A DNA stretch of 64,000 bases from Bacteroidota bacterium. GTDB lineage: Bacteria; Bacteroidota; Bacteroidia; Chitinophagales; Chitinophagaceae. Shown here in pieces: positions 28,260 through 38,117 of the stretch. The first letter of the stretch is position 1; each line of letters opens with the position of its first letter. A model generated the notes under the pieces. That model did not search any database. It was given only the letters and a program-made list of their open reading frames with translations, and had not been told where the DNA came from. A program made the position numbers and the translations under genes. Location of the stretch: positions 1 to 64,000 of the forward strand of contig JAFDXE010000018.1 of assembly GCA_018268085.1 (NCBI GenBank), written 5' to 3'.

Positions 28260-28287
28260 GATTGAGATTGAGGAGCTTTAGAAAGCG

Positions 28288-28295
28288 CAAAGTTA
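28288..28295 (-). promoter_or_regulatory. Candidate -7 promoter element for purL-hldD
   Basis: TAACTTTG on the minus strand matches TAnnTTTG exactly, about 29 bases upstream of the purL ATG. A TTTTG lies further upstream, but at 27 bases rather than 19-21, so the -33 box is not convincing. Confidence 0.5.
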
Positions 28296-28365
28296 ACTAC
28301 TCGCCTATTTCACAGGAGAGATCAAAAGCAAATATTTTAACTAACTTCCCACATAAAAACAGCGT

Positions 28366-29601
28366 TTGTATTATTTCTTATTTTTTGTTTACCTGGCGTT
28401 GGCTACCTGGCTCATCACACGTGTACCATTTGTAAAAAAAACAGGATTACCAGGTACACTGATTGCATGGCTTTTTATTATAAAAGTTGCCGCAGGAATT
28501 GCCATTGGATGGATCACGGAACATTATTTTCCCAATAGTGATTATTGGGTTTTTAATGCCGATGGGCAATATGAATATCAATTGCTGATTCATCATACCA
28601 AAGAATTTTTGACCAATATTTTCTCCTCCCCATACGAGAACAGTTACGGCAACTATTTCAATGCTGTAGGATCGTACTGGAATGATCTCAGCCATAATAT
28701 TATTTTAAAGCCACTTGCAGTCATCAACCTCCTGAGCCAGGGCAATTATTACATCAACAGTATTTTTTTTAACTGGTTTGGCTTCCTGGGCCCTGTGGCT
28801 TTATACAGGGTATTCAGCGCTATTTATAAAAGCAGCAAATGGCCGCTGATCATTGGTTGTTTTTTACTTCCATCTGCTATTTATTTTTCGTCGGGCATTG
28901 GCAAAGACCTGGTGGTGTTCACCATGATCTGTTTGTATGGTTACGCATTGTACAATATATTATACAGCAAACGCACCACCCGGCGAATGTTGTTATTGCT
29001 GTTATCGTTTGTATTTATTTTGCTGCTGCGCAATTTTGTAGCGGTTTCATTGATTCCGGCTAGCGTTGCAATACTGATCTGTGCACAAAAAAAATGGAAA
29101 CCCATAATAGTATTTACTGCTGTTTATATGGTTGGATTGGGATTGCTGGTACTGGGTGAAATAATTGCACCCTCTGTGCAACCCTTAAAAGTAATTACGC
29201 AACGACAAACTGATTTTCTGAACATACCGGCCGGCACAACAAGTTTACCCGTACACAAGCTGGAACCAACAATAAAGAGTTTTATCACTAACCTTCCCTG
29301 GGCAATTGATCATGGAATACTGCGGCCGCACTTATGGGATAAGTTGCTGTTGCTGCCTTTTGCTTTTGAACTGCTGATCTATGAATTATTGATTTTAATT
29401 GTTGTATTCAGGTTTCGGCGCAACATTCAGTTCGGGCATCCGTTTATTGTATTTGTATGCTTTTTTTCCCTCTTCATGCTCCTCATCACTGGCTATGTAA
29501 TCCCTTTTTCCGGAGCCATCATCAGATATCGTAGCATTTATCTCCCCCTTTTTATCACACCTGTTTTGTGTTCTGTTTTTCTGAAAAATGTAAAAAAATA
29601 A
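28366..29601 (+). CDS. Polytopic membrane protein, possibly polysaccharide-related
   Basis: A 411-residue protein with about ten hydrophobic segments spread from the N-terminus (YYFLFFVYLALATWLITRV) to the C-terminus (PLFITPVLCSVFLKN). Between them lies a soluble loop near residues 290-320 (PAGTTSLPVHKLEPTIKSF). Its layout (long periplasmic loop, SSGIGKDLVVFTMICLYGYA, RYRSIYLPLF near the end) recalls O-antigen polymerase or glycosyltransferase-type membrane proteins, but no signature allows a firm call. The start is apparently TTG; no ATG is close by. It is divergent from purL and 125 bases upstream of glnN. Confidence 0.65.
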   Translation: MYYFLFFVYLALATWLITRVPFVKKTGLPGTLIAWLFIIKVAAGIAIGWITEHYFPNSDYWVFNADGQYEYQLLIHHTKEFLTNIFSSPYENSYGNYFNAVGSYWNDLSHNIILKPLAVINLLSQGNYYINSIFFNWFGFLGPVALYRVFSAIYKSSKWPLIIGCFLLPSAIYFSSGIGKDLVVFTMICLYGYALYNILYSKRTTRRMLLLLLSFVFILLLRNFVAVSLIPASVAILICAQKKWKPIIVFTAVYMVGLGLLVLGEIIAPSVQPLKVITQRQTDFLNIPAGTTSLPVHKLEPTIKSFITNLPWAIDHGILRPHLWDKLLLLPFAFELLIYELLILIVVFRFRRNIQFGHPFIVFVCFFSLFMLLITGYVIPFSGAIIRYRSIYLPLFITPVLCSVFLKNVKK

Positions 29602-29726
29602 CGTATTACAATTTTAAATATGTTTATTATTTTCAAATAAACAGACAATATTTTTCGTTTAGATCGCAAATTTATTTGCATTTTAGAAAAAAATAATCTT
29701 TTTTTGCTCCATAAAATTGAAAAAAC

Positions 29727-31919
29727 ATGACTTCTCTACGATTTAAGGCCATTGACAATTTGAGAAAGAACGGAAAGGAAGAGCTGAAACCCTCACCCCG
29801 TATTACTGAAATTTTTAATGAAAATGTGTTTACACTTAAAAAAGCCAGGCGATACCTGAGCGATGATGCGTACAAAAGCCTGGTGGCTTCCATTCATGCC
29901 GGAAAGAAAATTGAAAGGCAGATGGGTAATTATATCGCCAGCGGACTGAGAACATGGGCAGAAGAAAGAGGTGTAACCCATTTTACCCATTGGTTCCAGC
30001 CATTAACCGGCTTATCTGCAGAGAAGCATGATTCGTTCTTTACACTTAAAAGCGATGGAACGCCAATTGAGGAATTTGATGGCGGCGCCCTGATTCAGCA
30101 GGAACCTGATGCTTCTTCGTTCCCAAGTGGCGGACTGAGAGCAACATTCGAAGCCAGGGGATATACTGCCTGGGACCCTTCGTCTCCCCCGTTTATTATG
30201 GAAATCGGCACGGGAAAAACATTGTGCATTCCTACCATTTTCGTTTCTTATACCGGCGAATCGCTGGATGCAAAAACACCATTACTGAAAGCAGTTGTTG
30301 CTTTGGATAAAGCAGCAGTTGACGTTTGCCAGTATTTTGATAAAAATATTTCTAAAGTAAATGCTACCCTTGGATGGGAGCAGGAATATTTCCTGGTTGA
30401 TGCAGGATTGGCCAATGCCCGTCCCGATTTATTATTAACCGGTCGTACAGTTTTCGGGCATGCGCCAGCCAAAGGGCAACAATTGGAAGATCATTATTTC
30501 GGCGCCATACCTGAACGCGTTTACGCTTTTATGAGAGACTTTGAACAGGAATCGTATCGTCTCGGCATTCCGCTGCGCACTCGTCATAACGAAGTAGCAC
30601 CGGCACAATTTGAATGTGCTCCGATATTTGAAGAAATCAATCTTGCAGTTGATCACAACACGTTGCTGATGGATATCATGAACAGGGTTGCAAAACGGCA
30701 TAACCTGATGGTATTACTGCACGAGAAACCTTTTGCCGGCATCAACGGCAGCGGTAAGCACAACAACTGGAGTATGGCAACCGATACCGGCGTTAACCTG
30801 CTGGCACCGGGCAAAACGCCAAAAACAAACCTGATGTTCCTTACCTTTTTTGTGAACACTATTAAAGCTGTTCATGATTATTCGGAACTGATCAGGGCTT
30901 CTATCGCAAGTGCGGGTAACGATCACCGTTTGGGAGCTAATGAAGCACCACCGGCCATCATTTCAATCTTTATCGGTAAATATCTTACAGATGTACTGGA
31001 AGAAGTAGAGAAACGTGTGGGCGGCAATTTTGATGAACAGGATGAAGCCATTCTGAAACTCGACATTCATAAAAGTATCCCGGAGTTGATGCTCGACAAT
31101 ACCGATCGTAACCGTACATCACCTTTTGCATTTACAGGAAATAAATTTGAATTCCGTGCCGTAGGTTCTTCTGCAAACTGCGCCGGTCCGATGACGGTAC
31201 TAAATACCATCATGGCTGAAACATTAAAAAGTTTCAAACATGAAGTAGATGGTTTAATCGAAAAAGGTGAAAAGAAAGAAGTAGCTATCATGCAGGTGAT
31301 TCAACGCTATATTGTTGAAAGCAAGAAAGTTTTGTTTGAAGGAGATGGTTATAGTGACGACTGGGAAAAAGAAGCGGCAAAAAGAAAATTACCCAACGTA
31401 AAAACCACGCCGCTGGCATTAGACGCTTACGAAAGTGATAAGGCTAAAAAATTATTTTCCGATAATAAGATATACAACCATCTTGAACTGGAAGCTCGTC
31501 ACGAGATCATGCTGGAAGATTACATTAAAAAAGTACAGATTGAAGCAAGGGTTATGGGCGACCTCGCCAGTACATTGATCCTGCCTGCTGCCATCAGATA
31601 CCAGAATATATTGCTGGAAAACATCAGGGGTTTAAAAGATGCCGGCTTACCGGAAACTGCGTATGCCCATCAGAAAGCGATCCTTACGCAGTTGAGTGAT
31701 CACATCAATACCATCAGTGCAAACGTGGAAGCGATGATTGAAGCAAGAAAAAAAGCGAACGATCTTACGGATACCCGGAAAAAAGCCATCGCTTATTGTG
31801 ATGAGGTAAAAGGTAAATATTTTGACCTGATCAGGTATCATGCTGATAAACTCGAATTAATGGTAGACGACAGTTTATGGCTGCTTCCGAAATACCGTGA
31901 AATATTATTTTTGAGATAA
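29727..31919 (+). CDS. glnN: Glutamine synthetase, type III
   Basis: ATP-dependent amidation of glutamate with ammonia. At 730 residues it is the large type III form, common in Bacteroidota and much longer than GlnA types I and II. The N-terminal type III-specific domain includes THFTHWFQPLTGLSAEKHDS. The catalytic part has GWEQEYFLVD, RHNEVAPAQFECAPIFEE, LLHEKPFAGINGSGKHNNWS and NRTSPFAFTGNKFEFRAVGS, covering the metal, glutamate and ATP ligands. A helical C-terminal domain of about 150 residues follows. It is monocistronic with its own terminator. No PII gene is in the window. Confidence 0.97.
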   Translation: MTSLRFKAIDNLRKNGKEELKPSPRITEIFNENVFTLKKARRYLSDDAYKSLVASIHAGKKIERQMGNYIASGLRTWAEERGVTHFTHWFQPLTGLSAEKHDSFFTLKSDGTPIEEFDGGALIQQEPDASSFPSGGLRATFEARGYTAWDPSSPPFIMEIGTGKTLCIPTIFVSYTGESLDAKTPLLKAVVALDKAAVDVCQYFDKNISKVNATLGWEQEYFLVDAGLANARPDLLLTGRTVFGHAPAKGQQLEDHYFGAIPERVYAFMRDFEQESYRLGIPLRTRHNEVAPAQFECAPIFEEINLAVDHNTLLMDIMNRVAKRHNLMVLLHEKPFAGINGSGKHNNWSMATDTGVNLLAPGKTPKTNLMFLTFFVNTIKAVHDYSELIRASIASAGNDHRLGANEAPPAIISIFIGKYLTDVLEEVEKRVGGNFDEQDEAILKLDIHKSIPELMLDNTDRNRTSPFAFTGNKFEFRAVGSSANCAGPMTVLNTIMAETLKSFKHEVDGLIEKGEKKEVAIMQVIQRYIVESKKVLFEGDGYSDDWEKEAAKRKLPNVKTTPLALDAYESDKAKKLFSDNKIYNHLELEARHEIMLEDYIKKVQIEARVMGDLASTLILPAAIRYQNILLENIRGLKDAGLPETAYAHQKAILTQLSDHINTISANVEAMIEARKKANDLTDTRKKAIAYCDEVKGKYFDLIRYHADKLELMVDDSLWLLPKYREILFLR

Positions 31920-31936
31920 TTACCATTGTTGATATT

Positions 31937-31963
31937 AAGCCCCGCAAAAAAAGCGGGGCTTTT
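31937..31963 (+). terminator. Rho-independent terminator of glnN
   Basis: A 9-bp perfect stem AAGCCCCGC / GCGGGGCTT with a 7-base A loop, 17 bases after the stop codon, followed by a short T run. Confidence 0.88.
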
Positions 31964-32004
31964 GATTTGCGTTTATTTAACCCCGGGTTGTTTATTTTTA
32001 CGCC

Positions 32005-32958
32005 ATGAAAAAAATACTCCTTGTACTTTCCATTCTTGCAGGCTTCTCTGCAAATGCTCAGCAAACAGAAGACTGGACAGCAAAAGATGAATATGTGAAG
32101 CAATTGGGAGCGCTTGAAAAATTTAACGTAGCAACCATAGCAGACACCATTACCAGGAGGTTTGCGGATAAAAAAGATAAAGCAAGAGCCATTTATTACT
32201 GGATCGCCAACAATATTGCTTTGGATCCTAAAGCAACACGAGCAGGAGATAATAAAAAAATATTGCCCGAAGAAGTAATACAACTACGAAAGACAACCCC
32301 ACTCGGATTTGCAAATCTTTTCCAGGAAATGGCAAGCCTGGCAACAATCAGGTGCCTGGTAGTTGACGGGTTTGTAAAATACTCTGCAAATGATATCAAC
32401 AACAAATTAGATGAAGTGAATCACTCCTGGAATGTTGTTCAGTTAGGACAAAGCCCGGAAACCTGGTTTTATGTTGATGTGGCGAAAGCCAGTGGAACAC
32501 TGGATGAAAAAATGGCTGTGTTCAGTAAACAGTTTACCAGTGAATATTTTTTTGCTGACAGGAGATTGTTCAACCTCGATCATTATCCCGACAACAGTGC
32601 CTGGTTATTAGGAGATGAAAAAAGAAGCGAAAAAGAATTTTATGCCTTACCGGTTATAGGAAATGCCGCATATAGTTATGGATTACAAAAACCTTCACCG
32701 ATCACCGGCCATATCAAAACAAAAACAACTACTCCCGTGAATTTTGGATTTATACACAATGCTAAAAAAACAATTTCCGCTATTACTTTGGTGATGGGCG
32801 AAGGCTCAAAACAAACCAAATCTGAACCCATGAATTTTACTGACAGTGATGGCAATTTAAAATTCTCCTATAAATTTAAAAAAGCCGACAGTTACCCGGT
32901 AAAAGTTGTAGCAGATGGCAATATTGTGTTGCAATATTATATTGATGTGGAAGATTAA
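32005..32958 (+). CDS. Exported transglutaminase-fold protein lacking the catalytic cysteine
   Basis: A 317-residue protein with signal peptide MKKILLVLSILAGFSANAQ. Residues 40-165 follow the bacterial transglutaminase-like domain: KARAIYYWIANNI, then PEEVIQLRKTTPLGFANLFQ, NHSWNVVQL and WFYVDVAKASG. The expected catalytic His (140) and Asp (158) are present. The Cys of the usual RKxVCxGYANLF is replaced by Pro99 in RKTTPLGFANLF, so proteolytic or transferase activity is unlikely. The C-terminal 120 residues are a beta-rich domain of unknown function. Possible roles are structural or peptide-binding. Its end overlaps the convergent gene by 4 bases. Confidence 0.8.
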   Translation: MKKILLVLSILAGFSANAQQTEDWTAKDEYVKQLGALEKFNVATIADTITRRFADKKDKARAIYYWIANNIALDPKATRAGDNKKILPEEVIQLRKTTPLGFANLFQEMASLATIRCLVVDGFVKYSANDINNKLDEVNHSWNVVQLGQSPETWFYVDVAKASGTLDEKMAVFSKQFTSEYFFADRRLFNLDHYPDNSAWLLGDEKRSEKEFYALPVIGNAAYSYGLQKPSPITGHIKTKTTTPVNFGFIHNAKKTISAITLVMGEGSKQTKSEPMNFTDSDGNLKFSYKFKKADSYPVKVVADGNIVLQYYIDVED

Positions 32959-33467
32959 ATTTCTCTCCTGCTTTTCTGCCAATGCATCATTTCACTGTAG
33001 CTAAGCTTATGGGTAAATGCATGTAAAGCTGCAGCAATGCGGCGACTTTTTGTTTCCACTGTTTTGGCCTGTTCAATCCATTTGGAATAATATTGCTGAT
33101 GTGATTTTGCCAAAGATTCAAAATAAGCTTTTGCTTCCGGTTCTTCGGCCAGGCATTTCCGTAAGTCTTTTGATATAGAAACAACTTTTGTATCTTCTTC
33201 CATCTCTACTTCCACTTTTGATCCTAAAGGCTTTCGTATAATTTTCCGCATGGAAGCATTTACAGGGATGATAAAATCTCCGCCACCCATTGGCAATAAA
33301 GCTACTGACTTTAATGTACAGGCATCAATACTCCCTTTAACCCTGAAAGATTTTTTGTTGCCGGGTTTTATTTTATTGGCGATGGTTGCTGGTACAGAAA
33401 TATATGTCCACCCGGTTTTTTCTCCCTGCTGCCCGAATTTTTTCAATGTTGCGGTAAAACCAATCAT
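32955..33467 (-). CDS. DUF1905 / YdeI-OmdA family protein
   Basis: A 170-residue two-part protein. Residues 1-95 (FTATLKKFGQQGEKTGWTYI, LPMGGGDFIIPVNASMRKII) form a DUF1905-type beta barrel. Residues 100-165 (DLRKCLAEEPEAKAYFESLA, SHQQYYSKWIEQAKTVETKS) match the YdeI/OmpD-associated helical region, proposed in other bacteria to protect against bacteriocins or antimicrobial peptides. Cytoplasmic, no signal peptide. The function is inferred from the family only. Confidence 0.8.
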   Translation of the reverse strand: MIGFTATLKKFGQQGEKTGWTYISVPATIANKIKPGNKKSFRVKGSIDACTLKSVALLPMGGGDFIIPVNASMRKIIRKPLGSKVEVEMEEDTKVVSISKDLRKCLAEEPEAKAYFESLAKSHQQYYSKWIEQAKTVETKSRRIAAALHAFTHKLSYSEMMHWQKSRREI

Positions 33468-33544
33468 GCCCGAATTTATTAAATCTTATGATTGCTGTTT
33501 CTTTTCTATTTACTAACAGTAAGCAGTAAATGTTCACTAGTTGT

Positions 33545-33573
33545 AAAAAAAAGCCCCCGTTATTTCGGGGGCT
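33545..33573 (-). terminator. Rho-independent terminator of the DsbA-like gene
   Basis: On the minus strand an 8-bp perfect stem AGCCCCCG / CGGGGGCT (33573-33566 and 33559-33552) with a 6-base loop is followed by a T run (33551-33545). It starts 8 bases after the stop codon. Confidence 0.9.
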
Positions 33574-33580
33574 GCAACTA

Positions 33581-34174
33581 TTAAGCTCTTTGTTTTTGTT
33601 TGGTTGATTTAACCTGCTTTACCGGTGTTTTCTTTTTAAGTTTTTTCAGCGCTGCATCAATGGCTTTACTCAACTCATCATAAGTTGGTTTACCTGTTAC
33701 CCGTTCGCCATTTACAAAAAAAGTAGGAACATCTTTTACGCCCCTGGTCAGTCCTTCTTTTAAATCGCCCTGAACCTGCCAGCCAAATGTAGCATTTACC
33801 AGGTCGTCGAGAAATTTTTTACTGTTTACACCTGCTTCTTTAGAATGCAATTTCAAACTGGTTGTTCCTAAATTTCTCCTGTTAGCAAACAGGATATTGT
33901 GCATTTCCCAAAATTTACCTTCCTGTGCAGTAGCTACTGCCGCTTCCCCTGCCTTTAAACTTCTCTGATGAATATTCGTTAACGGAAAATGTCTGAAATT
34001 AAACCTGATCTGTCCGTCATAATCTTCAAGTAATTGCTTCACTACTTCATTTGCTTTTGCGCAAGCCTCACTTTCATACTCCCCAAATTCCTCTAATGTA
34101 ACTTCTGCTTTGATATTTCCTACGAAAACATCTTTTGGTTCAATGATTTCAACCACGTCTTTTTTGAATGCCAT
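33581..34174 (-). CDS. DsbA-like thioredoxin-fold protein with SxxC active site
   Basis: A 197-residue protein with no signal peptide, so probably cytoplasmic. The start is taken at the ATG at 34174, which follows an AAGGAAAG purine stretch; a TTG 17 codons upstream would add a charged tail. The order is: DsbA-type beta strand VTLEEFGEYESEAC, helical insertion with RFNFRHFPLTNIHQRSLKAG, EMHNILFANR, then the cis-Pro loop DVPTFFVNGERVTG. Where related proteins have CxxC this one has Ser35-Glu-Ala-Cys38, keeping only the second cysteine, so ordinary dithiol exchange is unlikely. The last 25 residues are strongly basic (KKLKKKTPVKQVKS). Confidence 0.78.
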   Translation of the reverse strand: MAFKKDVVEIIEPKDVFVGNIKAEVTLEEFGEYESEACAKANEVVKQLLEDYDGQIRFNFRHFPLTNIHQRSLKAGEAAVATAQEGKFWEMHNILFANRRNLGTTSLKLHSKEAGVNSKKFLDDLVNATFGWQVQGDLKEGLTRGVKDVPTFFVNGERVTGKPTYDELSKAIDAALKKLKKKTPVKQVKSTKQKQRA

Positions 34175-34396
34175 ATTCTTTCCTTTTTTCGTCTTTACAA
34201 CTGTTGTTTCTTCTTTATCCAACAATTATGTATTAATAATAATACTTATAAACCAGTCCCCTGATTTTGAAGTGCGGTGAAGGTAATATTATTTAAAATG
34301 CAATAAAAGCCGTTAATAAATTTTTCCGTAAAAAAGTAAAATTTTAACTGACATTCAACACATTAAATATAATACCCAAATTATGCACAGTCGTTA

Positions 34397-37012
34397 TTAG
34401 CCAGCTACATTGCCTGCTAAAACTTCGTTCCTGAACACAACCATTCCATCAAAAACATCTACCAGAACCGGCCGGGTTTTATCGATATCTCCGGCCAGGA
34501 TCCGCTTACTCAACTGGTTTACAATTTCTTTCTGGATCAGTCTTTTCAACGGCCTTGCCCCAAACTGTGGGTCATACCCATTTTCTGCCAGGTAATCCAA
34601 TGCATAGTCACTAAACCTAAGGTCGATGCCACTTTGAGCCACCAGTTTTTTGAGCTGGTTCAACTGGATTTCGATGATGCCTTTAATTTCACTCTTCATC
34701 AGCGGCTGGAACATGATGATCTCATCAATCCGGTTTAAAAATTCCGGCCGAATCGTTTGCCGCAGTAGATTGATCACTTCCTGCCGGGTTCTTTCCACTA
34801 CCTCTTCCTTATTTTTCTCTGTAACTTTTTCAAAGTTATCCTGTATCACCTGGCTGCCCATATTGCTGGTCATGATCACAATCGTATTTTTAAAATTTAC
34901 CACCCGGCCTTTATTATCCGTTAACCTTCCATCATCCAACACCTGCAACAGGATATTAAAAACATCCGGGTGTGCTTTTTCAATTTCATCCAGTAACACC
35001 ACTGAATATGGTTTTCGTCTAACCGATTCCGTAAGCTGCCCGCCTTCATCATACCCAACATATCCCGGAGGCGCACCAACCAACCTGCTTACTGAGTGTT
35101 TTTCCTGGTATTCACTCATGTCAATTCTCGTCATCATGCTGTCGTCATCAAACAGGTAATCTGCCAGTGCTTTCGCCAATTCAGTTTTACCTACACCTGT
35201 TGTACCCAGGAAAATAAATGAACCGATCGGCTTCTTTGCATCCTGCAAACCTGCACGGCTTCGGCGAATGGCATCAGCCACTGCTTCAATTGCTTCATCC
35301 TGACCTACCACACGCTTATGCAATTCATCTTCCAGCTTCAACAATTTTTCCCTTTCACTCTGTAACATTTTGGCCACCGGGATGCCGGTTGCTTTCGCCA
35401 CTGTTTCGGCAATATCCTCTCCATCCACTTCTTCTTTCAATAATCTTTTTTCAGATAATTCATTAAGCTGTGACGTTAATTCTGAAATCAGCAATTCCTG
35501 TTCCTTGATTTTTCCATAGCGTATCTCTGCAACTTTTCCATAGTCGCCGTTACGTTCCGCCTGTTCAGCTTCCTGCTTCAGGTGTTCTATATTCGCCTTT
35601 CCGTTTTGTATTTTTTCAACGATTTCCTTTTCCTGTTTCCATTTAGCGGTATAGGTATCTCTTTCTACCGAAAGATTTGCAATTTCGGTATTCAGGTCTT
35701 TCAATTTTGTTTCATCATGTTCCCGCTTGATGGCTTCTCTTTCAATTTCGAGCTGCCTGATCTGCCGCTCCAGTTTATCCAATTCCTCCGGCATCGAATT
35801 CATTTCCAGCCGGAGTTTTGCTGCACTTTCATCAATAAGGTCGATGGCTTTATCTGGTAAAAAACGATCGCTGATATACCGGTGCGACAATTCTACCGCT
35901 GCAATAATTGCTTCATCTTTTATTCTCACATGATGATAGGTTTCATACCGGTCCTTCAATCCACGCAGAATGGAGATCGCATCTTCGGTACTCGGTTCAT
36001 CGATCATTACTTTCTGGAAACGGCGTTCCAGTGCTTTATCTTTTTCAAAAAATTTCTGGTATTCAGCCAATGTTGTAGCCCCTATTGCTCTTAACTCTCC
36101 CCTCGCCAAAGCCGGTTTTAAGATATTGGCTGCATCCATTGCTCCATCTCCGCCGCCTGCACCAACAAGCGTATGAATTTCATCAATAAATAAAATGATT
36201 TCGCCTTCAGCAGAAATAACTTCTTTAACAACCGACTTTAGTCTTTCTTCAAATTCACCTTTATATTTTGCCCCGGCAATCAACTGCCCCATATCAAGCG
36301 AATAAATCACTTTAGATCTCAGGTTCTCCGGTACATCTCCATTTACAATTCGCATGGCCAGTCCCTCCGCAATAGCTGTTTTACCAACACCGGGTTCACC
36401 TACCAGGATGGGATTATTTTTTGAACGGCGACTTAAAATATGCAGTGTTCTCCTTATCTCCTCATCACGACCAATAACCGGATCCAGTTTACCAGAGCGG
36501 GCCAGTTCATTTAAGTTCTTCGCATATTTATTCAACGCATTAAATTGTGTTTCCTGTGTTTGAGAAGAAACGGTTGAGCCTTTGCGCAATTCTTTAATAC
36601 CGGCAACCAGGCCCTTCTCAGTTAACCCGGCATCTTTTAATAGTTTAGCCGGAGCGTCTGATCCCTGGAGGATAGCAAGTAATAAATGTTCCGGAGTTAC
36701 AAATTCATCCCCGAATGTTTTTAACACAGCACCCGCCCTTAACATAGAAGCATTGGCATCTCTTCCCAATGATTGTGCTGGTTGAGCTGTAGTTGTAGGT
36801 AGTTTTCTCAGCAGTTCATCCAGTTTTTGTTGAACGAGATTTACGGTAACATTGTTTTTCTTCAGCAGGTATTCTATTGGAGAATCCTCCATGGTAAGTA
36901 ATGCCTTCAGTAAATGCTCATTTTCAATACTCGGGTTTTGAGCATTGAAAGCAAGTTGCTGCGCCTGTTGTACAATTTCTGTAGCCTTTATTGTGAAATT
37001 ATTCAGATTCAT
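34397..37012 (-). CDS. clpB: ATP-dependent chaperone ClpB
   Basis: Protein disaggregase that works with DnaK on aggregated proteins in the cytoplasm. The 871 residues show, in order, the N-terminal Clp repeat domain, the first AAA+ domain with Walker A GEPGVGKT (about residue 205) and [14 protein letters not shown], the long coiled-coil middle domain (about 410-530, [20 protein letters not shown]) that distinguishes ClpB from ClpA/C, the second AAA+ domain with GTTGVGKT (about 605), and [15 protein letters not shown] near the end. No CIRCE element was found upstream. It is monocistronic and divergent from the exported protein gene at 37235. Confidence 0.97.
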   Translation of the reverse strand: MNLNNFTIKATEIVQQAQQLAFNAQNPSIENEHLLKALLTMEDSPIEYLLKKNNVTVNLVQQKLDELLRKLPTTTAQPAQSLGRDANASMLRAGAVLKTFGDEFVTPEHLLLAILQGSDAPAKLLKDAGLTEKGLVAGIKELRKGSTVSSQTQETQFNALNKYAKNLNELARSGKLDPVIGRDEEIRRTLHILSRRSKNNPILVGEPGVGKTAIAEGLAMRIVNGDVPENLRSKVIYSLDMGQLIAGAKYKGEFEERLKSVVKEVISAEGEIILFIDEIHTLVGAGGGDGAMDAANILKPALARGELRAIGATTLAEYQKFFEKDKALERRFQKVMIDEPSTEDAISILRGLKDRYETYHHVRIKDEAIIAAVELSHRYISDRFLPDKAIDLIDESAAKLRLEMNSMPEELDKLERQIRQLEIEREAIKREHDETKLKDLNTEIANLSVERDTYTAKWKQEKEIVEKIQNGKANIEHLKQEAEQAERNGDYGKVAEIRYGKIKEQELLISELTSQLNELSEKRLLKEEVDGEDIAETVAKATGIPVAKMLQSEREKLLKLEDELHKRVVGQDEAIEAVADAIRRSRAGLQDAKKPIGSFIFLGTTGVGKTELAKALADYLFDDDSMMTRIDMSEYQEKHSVSRLVGAPPGYVGYDEGGQLTESVRRKPYSVVLLDEIEKAHPDVFNILLQVLDDGRLTDNKGRVVNFKNTIVIMTSNMGSQVIQDNFEKVTEKNKEEVVERTRQEVINLLRQTIRPEFLNRIDEIIMFQPLMKSEIKGIIEIQLNQLKKLVAQSGIDLRFSDYALDYLAENGYDPQFGARPLKRLIQKEIVNQLSKRILAGDIDKTRPVLVDVFDGMVVFRNEVLAGNVAG

Positions 37013-37201
37013 AAATAATAAAAGTATTTTGTTCGGTATTAGCTATCAAACTCTTCTCCAAATAATATTTTAGCAATTATGACATACGTTGTATGATTTT
37101 ACTGCCTGCATTGCAGATTATTGTAATATTTCATGCAATTATTACAGGTACTTTTCCTTTTTAAGAATAGAAATTTTTATTCAACTCAATTATTTCTGAT
37201 G

Positions 37202-37209
37202 TAGCTTTG
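37202..37209 (+). promoter_or_regulatory. Candidate -7 promoter element for the exported protein gene at 37235
   Basis: TAGCTTTG matches TAnnTTTG exactly and lies 25 bases upstream of the ATG. A T-rich stretch sits where the -33 box would be, without a clear TTTG. Confidence 0.5.
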
Positions 37210-37234
37210 CGGCGGATTTTAATAAACTCATCTG

Positions 37235-38050
37235 ATGAAGGCGAATAAACTACTGCTGGTGCCTTTCCTGGTACTTGTTGCACTCACAACACATGCTCAA
37301 AAAAGCAATCAAAAAAAATGGATAAAAGGAATGTATTTCCAATGGGGTTATAATACCGAATGGTACACAAAAAGTACTATCCATTTTAAAATGAGTAATG
37401 GCAATAATTTTAAGATCCATAATGCCAAGGCCCATGATAAACCTGATATGGATGCCATCATTAAAGAGCCGCTGGAAATTTCCATACCGCAATACAATTA
37501 CCGGATAGGTTTTTACATCAATCAAAAACATACAAAATCGATTGAACTGAATTTTGATCATGCGAAGTATGTGGTTACCGACGGACAAAAAGTTCATGTT
37601 ACCGGAACGATTGATGGAAAAAGGGTTGACGGCGACAGCATCATGGACAGAAATAATTTTCTTCATTTTGAACATACCGACGGTGCCAATTGGCTGCACA
37701 TCAACTATGTTCAGCAACATACTTTGATCACTAAAAAGAAAAAAGGAACACCCTTGCTGAATTATATCTGGAAAGCAGGTGCCGGTATCAATATTCCCCG
37801 TACAGATTTTACCTGGCGTGGAGAAAGATTAAATAACAACTTCCATGTAGCTGGTTATAATTTTGGTGTGGAAGGCGGGGCCAGGTTATATGTGTTGAAA
37901 AAACTTTTCCTCGAGGGAACAGGTAAAACAGGATATGTGCATTACATAAATGCACTTGCCAACACCTCTACTCAAAAAGGGAACCGAGCCACACACGGGT
38001 TTGGTTATTTTGAACTGATTGGTTTAATTGGTTACGATATCAACTTATAA
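37235..38050 (+). CDS. Exported protein of unknown function
   Basis: A 271-residue protein with a signal peptide (MKANKLLLVPFLVLVALTTHAQ). The mature protein is rich in aromatic beta-strand segments (GMYFQWGYNTEWYTKSTIHF, YNYRIGFYINQKHTKSIELN, GYNFGVEGGARLYVLKKLFL) and ends GFGYFELIGLIGYDINL, with a terminal aromatic-containing strand. This resembles small outer membrane beta-barrel proteins, so an outer membrane location is plausible. I do not know a family. It is monocistronic, with its own promoter-like -7 box and terminator. Confidence 0.7.
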   Translation: MKANKLLLVPFLVLVALTTHAQKSNQKKWIKGMYFQWGYNTEWYTKSTIHFKMSNGNNFKIHNAKAHDKPDMDAIIKEPLEISIPQYNYRIGFYINQKHTKSIELNFDHAKYVVTDGQKVHVTGTIDGKRVDGDSIMDRNNFLHFEHTDGANWLHINYVQQHTLITKKKKGTPLLNYIWKAGAGINIPRTDFTWRGERLNNNFHVAGYNFGVEGGARLYVLKKLFLEGTGKTGYVHYINALANTSTQKGNRATHGFGYFELIGLIGYDINL

Positions 38051-38070
38051 TTGAAATTAATGATACCCTG

Positions 38071-38096
38071 AAGCCCTGTAGAGTTACGGGGCTTTT
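38071..38096 (+). terminator. Terminator between the exported protein gene and queG
   Basis: AAGCCCTGTA (38071-38080) pairs with TTACGGGGCTT (38084-38094), allowing one wobble and one bulge, and TT follows. It lies 21 bases after the stop codon at 38050. Confidence 0.75.
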
Positions 38097-38117
38097 GTAT
38101 TTTTATACCCCTACTTC

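Noticed and set aside
37013..37234. CIRCE/HrcA operator upstream of clpB
   Set aside because: Only short unrelated palindromes (CATAC-GTT-GTATG at 37083-37095) are present, not the TTAGCACTC-N9-GAGTGCTAA element.
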